Source: Cobetia sp. cqz5-12 (GTDB taxonomy: Bacteria > Pseudomonadota > Gammaproteobacteria > Pseudomonadales > Halomonadaceae). Taken from it: a DNA stretch of 64,000 nt. The notes below the pieces were generated by a model. That model ran no database searches and was not told the DNA's origin. It was given only the letters and a program-made list of their open reading frames with translations. The stretch's first letter is position 1; each line of letters starts with the position of its first letter. This document shows, piece after piece, positions 47,396 through 56,033 of this stretch. A program made the translations under genes and the position numbers. Location: the NCBI RefSeq assembly GCF_016495405.1, contig NZ_CP044522.1, positions 2,927,638-2,991,637 on the forward strand, given 5' to 3'.

Positions 47396-48303
47396 TGACG
47401 GCAATGACTTCCAAGACCCTGTTCGTCAGGGCCCTCACCGCGGTGGATGCCTCGGTGTGGAGCAATACTCGCGGCCTGCATGGCATCAGTCAGCATCTGG
47501 ACCTGGAGCTGGACGGCGCCGTCGGCCATGACGGCATGCTGTTCGACTTCGGCGACGTCAAGCCGTGGGCCAAGCGCATGATCGACCAGGACGCCGATCA
47601 CACCTTGATCGTGCCCAGTCAGGCCGAAGGCGTGAGCGTCACGGACTGCCCGGAAGGACTGTGTCTGCGCTTCACCCAGCCCTATGCCATGGAAGTGCGC
47701 GGCCCGCGTCAGGCCTTCTGCCTGCTGCCGGTGGCCGAGGTCACCACCGTGGTGCTGGCCAACCACTTCGAGAAGCTGCTGACGCGCCGCCTGCCGCCGC
47801 GCGTCGAGGCGCTGCGCGTGCGCCTGCGCGATGAGTGCATCGAGGGTGCCGCCTACACCTACAGCCATGGCCTGCGTCATCACAGCGGCAACTGTCAGCG
47901 TATCGCGCATGGTCACCGCTCTCCGCTGGTCATCGAACGCAATGGCGTGCGTGACACGGCACTGGAAGCCGAGTGGGCCGAGAAGCTCAATGACCGCTAC
48001 CTGGCCGAAGAAGGCGATCTGATCGACCGTCCCGGCCGTGAGCTGGTGTTCAGCTATGAGGCACCGCAGGGCAGATTCCGCATTCGCCTGCCGCGCAAGC
48101 AGGTCTGGTTGCTGCCGACACCGACCACCATCGAGTGGATCGCCGACTGGCTGGCGCGCCAGATCGCTCTCGACAGCGGTGACAGCATTCGCGTCGAAGC
48201 CTATGAAGGGATCAACAAGGGCGCCATCGCGCGGCACACGCCAGAGACCGCCCGCCAGCCGCTGGTGCTGCCTGAGCATGAGGAAATGCCCGTCCCATCA
48301 TGA
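47395..48303 (+). CDS. Two-domain QueD/6-pyruvoyl-tetrahydropterin-synthase-like protein
   Basis: 302 residues, over twice the ~120 of canonical QueD, made of two PTPS-like halves. The C-terminal half keeps the catalytic Cys and the zinc His cluster (YSHGLRHH, NCQRIAHGHRS) and the late VEAYEGINKGA Glu. The N-terminal half keeps LHGISQHLDLEL and the Asp-His segment (DADHTLIVP) but lacks the Cys and one His. The canonical residues thus appear divided between halves, which may build one composite site. The operon with queC and queE supports 6-carboxy-tetrahydropterin synthesis from 7,8-dihydroneopterin triphosphate. The start overlaps the queE stop (TGATG); MTSK three codons on is an alternative. 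Confidence 0.85.
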   Translation: MTAMTSKTLFVRALTAVDASVWSNTRGLHGISQHLDLELDGAVGHDGMLFDFGDVKPWAKRMIDQDADHTLIVPSQAEGVSVTDCPEGLCLRFTQPYAMEVRGPRQAFCLLPVAEVTTVVLANHFEKLLTRRLPPRVEALRVRLRDECIEGAAYTYSHGLRHHSGNCQRIAHGHRSPLVIERNGVRDTALEAEWAEKLNDRYLAEEGDLIDRPGRELVFSYEAPQGRFRIRLPRKQVWLLPTPTTIEWIADWLARQIALDSGDSIRVEAYEGINKGAIARHTPETARQPLVLPEHEEMPVPS

Positions 48304-48587
48304 CGCAGACCGCCCACCACTTCGCGGCCACTCCCGCATCCGGCTGCCGCGCCGGCTGCGGGGGGTGCTGCATCGCGCCTTCCATCTCGAGTCCGATTCC
48401 CGGCATGCCCAATGGCAAGCCGGCAGGCGTGCGCTGCGTGCAATTGGATGACGAGAATCTGTGCAAGCTGTTCGGAACGCCACAACGACCGGCCGTGTGT
48501 GGCAACTTCGACTTCGATATCGAGCTGTGTGGCAATTCAAGCGAAGAGGCCCTGCGCCTGATCGGCGAGTGGGAGCGCCTGACGTGA
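48300..48587 (+). CDS. YkgJ-family Cys-cluster protein
   Basis: 95 residues with the zinc/iron-chelating cysteine pattern of the YkgJ family: CRAGCGGCC near the N-terminus, CVQLDDENLC and PAVCGNF further on. Its start overlaps the preceding stop (ATGA), so it is the last gene of the que operon. The biochemical role is not established for the family. The link with queuosine synthesis is positional only. Confidence 0.87.
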   Translation: MTQTAHHFAATPASGCRAGCGGCCIAPSISSPIPGMPNGKPAGVRCVQLDDENLCKLFGTPQRPAVCGNFDFDIELCGNSSEEALRLIGEWERLT

Positions 48588-48616
48588 GAGACGCCCCCTG
48601 AGGGATAGATCTCAGC

Positions 48617-49873
48617 TCACTCGCCGAAGAAATTGAAGGGCCTGGCGGCACCCTCGCTGCGACAGGCCAGCAAGGCGGCATTCAGCTGACGGGAATCCGC
48701 CAGCGGCAACGCAGTCGCCATCCCCTCCTGCCCCTGCTGCTCCAGCGGTGCGATCAACTCGAGTCGTGAGTCCTCGCGCCAGCTGGAAGGCGCAAGTTCG
48801 GCTCGTCCCTTGGCACGGTTATAGCTGCGCCAGCCTTCCGTCGTGTGAAAGATGCCCTTCACCCGCCAGTCGCGCGGCAGTCCATCCAGCCACCGGGTCA
48901 GCTGATCAAGATCGAACACCTCGCCCGCCACGATTCGCCATCCCAGACTGGCATGCTCAAGCCCTTCGGCCTGCTCGATCACCGGTGCGCCGGGCAATGG
49001 CATCACGCCTGAGGCTGACAACTTTTCACTGGTGGAGGTCTCCTGCGCCAGACGCGCCCTATCCCGCGCAGCGCGATGGGCAGCCGGCATGCTGATCTCG
49101 GGCTGGTTCTCACGATCTTCGCTGACGTGATGGGCGTCGCTGGCGTGCAAGCCGCCCTGGCGATGGGATTCACGCCCTGCTGGCAGCAGCCAATCGATCA
49201 GCGCGACCTCCTGACCGTCCATGCGTGCCTGGGCCGGCTGACTTTCGCCGTCGGCTCTGCCCAGCTCACCCACCCAGCGCTTGCGCGGCCACATCCCTTC
49301 CAGAAACTCATGCGCGGCCGCCAGCTGCTCATCAGTCGCCAGATCCCGCTTGCTGAGCACCACGCCCCCCGCCAGCGTCAGCTGATCCTGGAAAGTGCCG
49401 TGTTCACGCGTACGGGTATCGTCCAGTGCACGCGGGTCCAGCAGGGTGATGACTTCCTCGAGCTCAAGCGCGGAGGCCAGCCCTTCACTGCGCAGCACAT
49501 CGATCAACCCTGCGGGATGGCCCAGCCCCGAGGGCTCGATGATCAGACGATCAGGCCGGGTCTGATGGATCAGGCTGACCAGTCCCGCCTGCAGCACGAA
49601 GGCCAGCTGACAGCACAGGCACCCGCCGGGCAGCCCCTTGACGCTGACATCCTCGCGTCCGGCAAACAGTGCCTGATCGATGCCTACCTGCCCGAATTCA
49701 TTGACCAGGATCGCCCAATGCTCATCCGCCGGCTTGGCCGCGACCAGTGCCTGGATGAAGCTGCTCTTGCCGGTTCCCAGAAAGCCGGTGATCAGATGCA
49801 CCGGTATCCGCGTGTGACGTGCTAAATCCGTCGAGGCGTCGCCGGTATCGGCGCCGCGTGAAGCCAGAGACAT
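48617..49873 (-). CDS. COG0523 (CobW/YjiA/ZigA-type) metal-chaperone GTPase
   Basis: G3E-family P-loop GTPase, 418 residues. Walker A GFLGTGKSSFIQA, NEFGQVGID, the metal motif GCLCC in GLPGGCLCCQ, PSGLGHPAGL and SKRD are diagnostic. The C-terminal CobW domain (about 310-418) is separated from the GTPase by a long hydrophilic, His-containing linker (about 215-290). COG0523 proteins deliver or ration metals, often zinc. A Zur-like palindrome 36 bases upstream favours a zinc-starvation role. Convergent with the ykgJ-like gene. Confidence 0.88.
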   Translation of the reverse strand: MSLASRGADTGDASTDLARHTRIPVHLITGFLGTGKSSFIQALVAAKPADEHWAILVNEFGQVGIDQALFAGREDVSVKGLPGGCLCCQLAFVLQAGLVSLIHQTRPDRLIIEPSGLGHPAGLIDVLRSEGLASALELEEVITLLDPRALDDTRTREHGTFQDQLTLAGGVVLSKRDLATDEQLAAAHEFLEGMWPRKRWVGELGRADGESQPAQARMDGQEVALIDWLLPAGRESHRQGGLHASDAHHVSEDRENQPEISMPAAHRAARDRARLAQETSTSEKLSASGVMPLPGAPVIEQAEGLEHASLGWRIVAGEVFDLDQLTRWLDGLPRDWRVKGIFHTTEGWRSYNRAKGRAELAPSSWREDSRLELIAPLEQQGQEGMATALPLADSRQLNAALLACRSEGAARPFNFFGE

Positions 49874-49908
49874 GCTGAATTCTCCGCAGGATGAAGGGCG
49901 TGCAAAAG

Positions 49909-49922
49909 GTTATAGAGTAACA
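49909..49922. promoter_or_regulatory. Candidate Zur box upstream of the COG0523 GTPase gene
   Basis: GTTATAGAGTAACA resembles the Zur core GTTATA-n-TATAACA of gammaproteobacteria (inverted GTTA/TAAC ends). It lies 36 bases before the start, in an A+T-rich stretch suited to a promoter. Confidence 0.45.
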
Positions 49923-50018
49923 AAATAAGCCCGGCGACGACGTCTCGTGAAGCGAATCCTGCCTTGCGACATGACGCAATCCGGCAATCGGCAAGCCGCC
50001 GCCAAGGGGACATACGCA

Positions 50019-50051
50019 AAACCCCTCGCCACCAGAGGTGACGAGGGGTTT
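50019..50051 (-). terminator. Terminator of the YqhD-like gene
   Basis: Fifteen-bp stem with one mismatch (50019-50033 with 50037-50051), A-run on its left giving Ts on the minus strand, 35 bases after the stop codon. Confidence 0.85.
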
Positions 50052-50085
50052 CAGGCTTGCCTTGCGACCTGACTGACGTGCGTGA

Positions 50086-51237
50086 TCAGGCAGCGCGGGT
50101 CAGGATACGACGCGCCACGTCCGGCGTGATGTCACCGTGCTCGCCGATGGCAGTGAAGCCATGACGTGCCAGGTTGTCGACCAGCTGGTCGATGCTGTCG
50201 GCACCGATGCCGGCTTCGCTCAACGATACCGGCGCGCCCATGCGGGTGAAGAATTCACGCGTCTTGTCGATGGCAGCGCGGGCGACGCTTTCGTCATCAC
50301 CGTCCAGTCCCCAGACACGACGACCATACTGCACCAGCTTGGCACGCTTGGCCTCGAACATTTCTTCCCACAGTGCCGGCATCACGATGGTCAGGGTGCG
50401 GCCATGATCGACACCGTGCAGTGCGGTGATCTCGTGACCGATCATGTGGGTGGCCCAGTCCTGCGGCACACCACGCCCGATCAGACCGTTGAGGCCCAGA
50501 TTGGCGGCCCACATGATGTTGGCGCGCACGGCCAGATCATCCGGCTGGCTCAGTACCTTGGGGCCTTCCTCGATCAAGGTCAGCAACAGACCCTCGGAGA
50601 AGCGATCCTGGACCGGCGCGTTGACCGGGTAGGTCAAATACTGCTCGCTGACGTGCACGAAGGCATCGACGACACCGTTGACGCTCTGGCGCTCCGGCAG
50701 GGTCAGGGTGGTGGCCGGGTCCAGCACCGCGAAGCGCGGGTAGGCCAGTTCGCTGAACATCGGCAGCTTGTCGTGGGTCTCGTAATTGGTGACCACGGCA
50801 TTGCCGTTGGACTCGGAGCCAGTGGCCGGCAGGGTCAGCACCACGCCCAGCGGCAATGCCGTCTCGGGATGCTTGCCTTCGGCGAGAATCTCCCACGGAT
50901 CACCGGCGTGACAGGCGGCCAGCGCGAGGAACTTGCTGCCATCGGCGACGCTGCCTCCCCCGACTGCCAGCAGATAATCGACCTTCTCGCGCTTGATGAC
51001 CTCCAGCGCTTCCAGCAGGGTGTGATAGCTCGGATTCGGCTCGATGCCGCCGAAGCTCCACCACTGATGGTCCTCCAGTGCCGCTTCCACCTGATCCATC
51101 ACGCCGTTCTTCTTGATGGAGCCACCCCCATAGGTGACCAGCACGCGGGCATCGGCGGGAATCTCGTCACGCACCTTGGCGATCTGGCCGGCACCGAAGT
51201 GCACGCGGGTCGGGTTCTGATAGGTAAAGTCCTGCAT
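50086..51237 (-). CDS. yqhD: Iron-containing alcohol dehydrogenase, YqhD-like
   Basis: NADPH-dependent aldehyde reductase of the group III metal ADH family, 383 residues. FGAGQIAKVRDEIP, GGGSIKKNGVMDQV, VGGGSVADGSKF and LPATGSESNGNAVVTN form the nucleotide site; the His/Asp metal ligands lie in DAFVHVSEQYLTYPV and ALHGVDHGRTLTIVMPALW. The pattern follows E. coli YqhD, which detoxifies short-chain aldehydes. AGGAGAG precedes the ATG. No YqhC-type regulator adjoins it. Confidence 0.9.
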   Translation of the reverse strand: MQDFTYQNPTRVHFGAGQIAKVRDEIPADARVLVTYGGGSIKKNGVMDQVEAALEDHQWWSFGGIEPNPSYHTLLEALEVIKREKVDYLLAVGGGSVADGSKFLALAACHAGDPWEILAEGKHPETALPLGVVLTLPATGSESNGNAVVTNYETHDKLPMFSELAYPRFAVLDPATTLTLPERQSVNGVVDAFVHVSEQYLTYPVNAPVQDRFSEGLLLTLIEEGPKVLSQPDDLAVRANIMWAANLGLNGLIGRGVPQDWATHMIGHEITALHGVDHGRTLTIVMPALWEEMFEAKRAKLVQYGRRVWGLDGDDESVARAAIDKTREFFTRMGAPVSLSEAGIGADSIDQLVDNLARHGFTAIGEHGDITPDVARRILTRAA

Positions 51238-51445
51238 GATGCTCTCCTCGCAGAGTCAGGGGCGGCACGGCGGCAATGCAGAACGCCGCCATGATCAGGC
51301 GCCACCTGACACAGGGTGTCGCGTGAGGGCCTGGTGACACGAAAACGAAATGAAGACGTCACCACCCCACGAATGTTGCGCACATTCTAGAGCAGCATCT
51401 ACGACGAAAGTAGAGCACAGTGCGCACGTCTTTGGTTCGTGTGAA
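51238..51445. other. Upstream region of the YqhD-like gene
   Basis: First part of the 380-base gap between yqhD and the CurA-like gene. It should hold the yqhD promoter; none could be assigned. The remainder is taken by a tandem repeat and a terminator listed separately. Confidence 0.35.
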
Positions 51446-51533
51446 TCACCAATCGCATCGCGACGTGACAGCTTCTCACCAAAGCGAATGGCACTCACCC
51501 ACGCGAATGGCTTTCACCAACGCGAAAGGCTCG
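51446..51533 (-). repeat. ~20-bp degenerate tandem array 3' of the CurA-like gene
   Basis: TCACCAAAGCGAATGGCACT, TCACCCACGCGAATGGCTTT and TCACCAACGCGAAAGGCTCG stand in tandem (51475, 51495, 51514), with an earlier relative at 51446. On the minus strand each carries GGTGA. The last unit runs into the terminator stem. Confidence 0.75.
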
Positions 51534-51550
51534 CCGTGGCGAGCCTTTCG
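51523..51550 (-). terminator. Terminator of the CurA-like reductase gene
   Basis: Perfect 13-bp inverted repeat CGAAAGGCTCGCC / GGCGAGCCTTTCG with a 2-base centre, 68 bases after the stop codon. Confidence 0.75.
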
Positions 51551-51617
51551 TGAATGCCTGAGCACCGCGCGTACGCGAGGCGTCAGGTGTTCGGGGCTTC
51601 AGTGCTGCCGTCTCAGG

Positions 51618-52616
51618 TTACAGACGTACCAGCATCTTGCCCTTGTTGGCGCCTGTGAACAGCTTGAGGAAGGCGTCCGGCGTCTGTTCCAGTCCCTCTT
51701 CCACCGTCTCTTCGTAGTCGATATCGCCCTTGGCGACCTGCGGCCCCACTTCCTCGAGGAAGCGGCTGTAGTTGTCCCAGTGATCGAAGACGATGAAGCC
51801 CTGCATGCGCGCCCGGCGAATCAGGATCATCGAGATATTGGAGGGGCCCGCCGCCACCTCGGTATCGTTGTAGCTGGAGATCATGCCGCAGACGGCGATG
51901 CGTGCACCGACGTTCAGGTTGTTGAGCGCCGCCACCAGGCAGTCACCACCGACGTTCTCGTAGTAGACATCGAAACCGTCCGGGCAGGCCTCCTTGAGCG
52001 CTTTCGTCAGCTGCTCAGCATCCTTGCCCTTGTAGCTGACCGCCTTGACGCCGCGCGCCTCCAGCCAATCCAGCTTTTCCTGACTGCCGGCGATGCCGAC
52101 GACAGTGCCACCCTTGGCCTTGGCCAGCTGCACGGCGAGCGAGCCGACCGCACCGGAGGCCGCGCTGACCAGCACGTTATCACCCTCTTTCATCTCGGCG
52201 ATGATGTTGAGGCCGGTCCAGGCGGTCATGCCCGGCATGCCCAGCACGCCCAGGTAGGCCTGCTCCGGCACATCGATGCTCGGCAGCGGCTCAACCTGAT
52301 CACCAGAGAGCTGCGCGATATCACGCCAGCCGCCCATGTGACGGACCTTGTCGCCGCTCTTGAAGCGAGAGTCACGTGACTCGATCACTTCACCGACGGC
52401 TGCGCCCTGCAGCGGCTCATTGAGCTCGAAGGGGTCGATATAGGTCTTCACCCCGCTCATGCGGCCACGCATGTAGGGATCCACGGACAGCCAGCTGTTG
52501 CGAATGCGCACCTCGCCTTCGCCGAGCTCGCTCAACTCCTCTTCACGCAACTGGAACAGGTCGCGTTCCGGGGTACCTTTCGGATAGTCGGTGATCGTGT
52601 AATAGCGTGTCTGCAT
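51618..52616 (-). CDS. NADP-dependent medium-chain oxidoreductase (CurA/leukotriene B4 dehydrogenase type)
   Basis: Zinc-free MDR enzyme of 332 residues reducing alkenal/alkenone double bonds with NADPH. SVDPYMRGRMSG, LGMPGMTAWTGL and ASGAVGSLAVQLAKAKGGTVVGIAGS are signatures of the double-bond reductase group. The ATG at 52616 follows AAGGAG; a much longer open frame upstream overlaps the LysR gene and is not coding. Divergent from a LysR regulator, a common arrangement. Confidence 0.92.
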   Translation of the reverse strand: MQTRYYTITDYPKGTPERDLFQLREEELSELGEGEVRIRNSWLSVDPYMRGRMSGVKTYIDPFELNEPLQGAAVGEVIESRDSRFKSGDKVRHMGGWRDIAQLSGDQVEPLPSIDVPEQAYLGVLGMPGMTAWTGLNIIAEMKEGDNVLVSAASGAVGSLAVQLAKAKGGTVVGIAGSQEKLDWLEARGVKAVSYKGKDAEQLTKALKEACPDGFDVYYENVGGDCLVAALNNLNVGARIAVCGMISSYNDTEVAAGPSNISMILIRRARMQGFIVFDHWDNYSRFLEEVGPQVAKGDIDYEETVEEGLEQTPDAFLKLFTGANKGKMLVRL

Positions 52617-52880
52617 GCAATGCTCCTTGCGAATGATCTGGTCAAACGACGAGTGATCTGAATCGTCATCAGGCCGCTGGCCCGAGGCCTCAACCCTGTG
52701 ACGTCTGGCCGCCGCAAGCGCTGCTCGGCGACGAAGTATCACCAGATTACGCGCGCTCCCGATATCACACCAATGACAGAAACTAAATCCCGGTATGCAT
52801 GAGACTGATATCATGCGCGGTTGAAACTGCACACTTTCATCCCAGTGACTGGGCCGCCTCGCTACCGGGAACCGCTTGCC

Positions 52881-53837
52881 ATGCACCTGGCTGAACTTGC
52901 CCGCCATGATCTCAATACGCTGGTCGCGCTGCATGCGCTGCTGGAAACCCGCAGCGTGTCGCGGGCCGCTGAGCGCCTCAATCTGAGCCAGCCTGCGGTG
53001 TCTCGCACCCTGGGGCGGCTGCGCGAGGCCTTCGATGACCCCCTGTTCGTGCGCGCGCAACGCGGTCTGCGCCCCACCGCACGCGCAGAGGCCCTCAGAC
53101 AGCCCCTCGCACGCCTGCTGCAGGAGCTGGGCGCCCTGCTGGCACCGCCCGAGTTCTCGCCTGAAGATAGCCAACGTCGCTTCCAGCTGGCCACCACCGA
53201 TTACGGCATGCACGCCTTCGTGGCGCCCCAGATCGCCCCGCTGCACGCGCAGGCACCCGGCATCCGTCTGGATATCCAGGCCTACGGCGGCAATGTCGAA
53301 CAGCAACTCGAGGAAGGCGGGCCGGAGCTTGCGATGTGCGTGCCCACCGCCAAGGTGCCGGCCGGCGTGCATGGGCGCGAGATCGGGGATGACCAGTTCG
53401 TCTGCGTGATGCGCCAGGACCACCCGCTGGCAGCGAAGGAGACATTGAGTCTGGAGGACTTCGTCGCCGCCAGCCATCAATTGATCAGCATGGGCGGTGA
53501 TGAGCGTGGTGCGGTGGATCTCAAGCTGGCGGAGCTGGGCTTGAGTCGGCAGGTCGTCATGCGCCAGCCCCACTTCCTGGCCGCCTTCAGTGTCACCTGC
53601 CATAGCGATCTGCTGCTATGCGTTCCGGGCTGCCTGGCCATCAGCATGCTGGATCAGCTACCGCTGGTGCTGCGCCCGCTGCCCATCGCCATCAACCGCT
53701 TCTCCTACTGGCTGGTGTGGCACGAACGCCTGCATCATGACGCCGGGCATCGCTGGCTGCGTCAATCTCTCTCGACAGGCATTCAAGCCCGCCACCGCGA
53801 ACTCTCCCATCGGCTGCGTCAGCGGCTGGGCTCGTGA
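52881..53837 (+). CDS. LysR-family transcriptional regulator
   Basis: 318 residues: HTH (LNTLVALHALLETRSVSRAA, LNLSQPAVSRTLGRLREAF, FVRAQRGLRPTARAE), then effector domain in the NodD/PcpR-like style (DYGMHAFVAPQIAPL, LVWHERLHHDAGHRWLR). The ATG at 52881 is chosen because the 20 upstream codons lack family similarity. Divergent from the CurA-like reductase gene, 264 bases apart, and likely its regulator (inference from position). Confidence 0.9.
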   Translation: MHLAELARHDLNTLVALHALLETRSVSRAAERLNLSQPAVSRTLGRLREAFDDPLFVRAQRGLRPTARAEALRQPLARLLQELGALLAPPEFSPEDSQRRFQLATTDYGMHAFVAPQIAPLHAQAPGIRLDIQAYGGNVEQQLEEGGPELAMCVPTAKVPAGVHGREIGDDQFVCVMRQDHPLAAKETLSLEDFVAASHQLISMGGDERGAVDLKLAELGLSRQVVMRQPHFLAAFSVTCHSDLLLCVPGCLAISMLDQLPLVLRPLPIAINRFSYWLVWHERLHHDAGHRWLRQSLSTGIQARHRELSHRLRQRLGS

Positions 53838-53887
53838 CTTGAGACAGGACTCGTGACCTGACGCCGCACCCGCACACAGCATGGCGG

Positions 53888-53965
53888 CCTGAGCTTGCTA
53901 CCTGAGCCCGCGATGCTTGAACCCGACGGCCTGAATACAATGGCCTGAACCAATGATTTGAACCC
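53888..53965 (+). repeat. 13-15 bp degenerate array with TGA triplets 3' of a LysR gene
   Basis: TGA recurs at 53890, 53903, 53918, 53932, 53946 and 53959 within related units such as GGCCTGAATACAAT and GGCCTGAACCAAT. Just before it, CTCGTGACTTGAGACAGGA / CTCGTGACCTGA repeats with a 19-base period beginning at the LysR stop codon. Confidence 0.7.
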
Positions 53966-53971
53966 AAAAAA

Positions 53972-53999
53972 AGACCGCCACCCCAGGGGGTGACGGTCT
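53972..53999 (-). terminator. Terminator of ppiD
   Basis: Thirteen-bp stem with one mismatch (53972-53984, 53987-53999) followed on the minus strand by seven Ts, 51 bases after the ppiD stop. Confidence 0.9.
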
Positions 54000-54050
54000 C
54001 ATTGGCAGGGAAAGCTGCCCACGCCAGTTGCCTGGCTCATTTGCGCTCGA

Positions 54051-55865
54051 TCAGTTGCGCTCGATCTCGGCACGCTCACGCAGAGATTCCTGCAGGCCCG
54101 TGACTGCGGCCTGAGCACGCAGACGCGTGGCCAGACGCGAGAGGAACTGGTCCATCTCGCCCGGCTCGGCCTCGCCGATCTCGGTGAGAGCGATCAGCGC
54201 GATGCCACCACTCAGTGACGCCTTGCCGTAGACCGGCTGGCCATCCTGCGGGTGCGCCAGCGTGAAGGCCTGCTTGACCAGACTCTGCGGCAGCTGGGTG
54301 CTGGCCTGACGGCTGACATCGTCAGCCTGCTGCCAGTCGATCCCCTCGAGTGATCCGCCCTGGCGCAGCGTCTCCAGACGCTTCTCGGCCAGTGCCTCGA
54401 GTGCCTTGGCGGTCTTGTCGGCCTTGGCTTCGCGCTGCACCTGCTGCTTGACCTCATCCAGTGCCAGCGTGGTGGCCGGACGCTGCTCGAGGACGCGCAG
54501 CACCAGACGACGGCTGTCATCCAGTTCGATGACGTCACTGTTGTAGCCATCTTCCAGCACTTCGTCACCGAAGGCGGCTGCCATCACACCCGGCTCGGAC
54601 AGCAGTTCGTCATCGTTTTCCTGCGCGACCCAGTCAGTCTTCTCAAGCGGCAGGTCCAGATCCTCGGCGACGCTGGCCAGATCATCCGCCGCGAAGCTCT
54701 CGTCCTTCAGCTGCTGCGCCTTCTCGTTGAAGGTGTCGCGGGAAGCGGCCTGACGGGCTTGCGTCAGCAGCTCGTCGCGCATGTCCTCGAAGGGCGCGAT
54801 ATCCAGACCGGTCACCTTGATCAGGTGCAAGCTGTCGCCGGTATCGACGATATCCGAGACCTGACCCTCATCCAGCGCGAAGGCCGCGTCATCGAAGTCT
54901 TCGCCGAAGATGCCGCGGGTGATCACGCCAAGCTCACCGCCGTCCTCGGCCGTGGAGCTGTCTTCCGAGACCTCGGCCGCCACCTCGGCGAAGTCTTCGC
55001 CGTTGGCGAGCGCGTCACGTGCGCCCTCGAGCTTGGCACGTGCCGCCGCATCATCGTCACCCTTCTCGACCATGATGTGCGCGATTTCCCGCGGCGCATC
55101 GGCACGCTTGGCCGCGTATTCGACCTTCAGCGTGTCTTCGCTGATATCGCCACCGCTGGCCAGCTCGTTCTGGTCCAGCAGCACGTAGGCCAGCTTGACC
55201 TGTGCCGGGCGACGGTAGTTGTCCTGGTGGCTGTCATACCAGGCCTTGAGCTCGTCTTCGCTGACCGTCACCGGCGCATCGAGGTCCGCGCTGCTCAACG
55301 TGGCATAACGGAAGCTACGCGTCTGACGCTGCAACTGGCTGAGCTTCTCTTCTTCGCCCGGCAGCACGAAGGCACTGGCGGCAAAGCCATCGGTCAACTG
55401 CTGACGCAGGGTGTCGCTGCTCAGCTGCTGACGGAAGGAGGTGGGAGAATAGCCGGCGCTGGCCAGACGATTGCGGAACAGGTCAGCATCGAAGCGCCCC
55501 TTGTCATCCTGGAAGTCCGGAATGCTCACGATCAGTTGATCGAGTTGCGCATCGGACATGTGCAGGCCGCCTTCCTCGGCATATTGATCCAGCAGGCGGG
55601 AATCGATCATCTGGTTGATGATCTGATTGCGTGCCTCGCGCTCCTGTTCCGGCGCTACCTGGCCAGAACGGATGGCACGCTGGACTTCGGTTTCCACCGC
55701 CTGGCGGCTGATGGTTTCGCCATTGACCGTGGCCACGTCGTCACTGCTGGCAGTGAAGGCGCCAATGATCGACTCAACACCAAAGAAGGCAAAGGTGACG
55801 ACAATGAAACCAACGATCGTCTTGGCCACCCAGCCATGCGACCGGTCTCGAATTCGTTGCAGCAT
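54051..55865 (-). CDS. ppiD: Periplasmic folding chaperone/peptidyl-prolyl isomerase PpiD
   Basis: 604 residues: a short cytoplasmic tail, one transmembrane anchor (TIVGFIVVTFAFFGVESIIG, about 16-35), a SurA-N-like chaperone region and a central parvulin domain (REIAHIMVEKGDDDAA ... GGELGVITRGIFGEDFDDAA, about 250-350), then a C-terminal helical region. PpiD meets newly secreted proteins at the Sec translocon. The order tig-clpP-clpX-lon-hupB-ppiD is conserved in gammaproteobacteria. The 3' end carries a 15-base duplication spanning the stop codon (TTGCGCTCGATC at 54040 and 54055). Confidence 0.94.
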   Translation of the reverse strand: MLQRIRDRSHGWVAKTIVGFIVVTFAFFGVESIIGAFTASSDDVATVNGETISRQAVETEVQRAIRSGQVAPEQEREARNQIINQMIDSRLLDQYAEEGGLHMSDAQLDQLIVSIPDFQDDKGRFDADLFRNRLASAGYSPTSFRQQLSSDTLRQQLTDGFAASAFVLPGEEEKLSQLQRQTRSFRYATLSSADLDAPVTVSEDELKAWYDSHQDNYRRPAQVKLAYVLLDQNELASGGDISEDTLKVEYAAKRADAPREIAHIMVEKGDDDAAARAKLEGARDALANGEDFAEVAAEVSEDSSTAEDGGELGVITRGIFGEDFDDAAFALDEGQVSDIVDTGDSLHLIKVTGLDIAPFEDMRDELLTQARQAASRDTFNEKAQQLKDESFAADDLASVAEDLDLPLEKTDWVAQENDDELLSEPGVMAAAFGDEVLEDGYNSDVIELDDSRRLVLRVLEQRPATTLALDEVKQQVQREAKADKTAKALEALAEKRLETLRQGGSLEGIDWQQADDVSRQASTQLPQSLVKQAFTLAHPQDGQPVYGKASLSGGIALIALTEIGEAEPGEMDQFLSRLATRLRAQAAVTGLQESLRERAEIERN

Positions 55866-56033
55866 GCAGGCCTCGAACTACAGGGATTGGAATGGCCACA
55901 AGGGCCGCGACTCAGTGACTGATGATTATACGCATGCCGCAGACAGATGCAGGTGACTTTGCACGACTGACTGACTCGCCAGGGTCATCAAACGCTTGCG
56001 CCCTGCCGACACGGCCGAGTTCAGCCACAAAAA

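Noticed and set aside
52617..53603. N-terminal extension of the CurA-like reductase to 661 residues
   Set aside because: The extension is antisense to the LysR gene and has no similarity to the MDR family; AAGGAG before the ATG at 52616 defines the real start.
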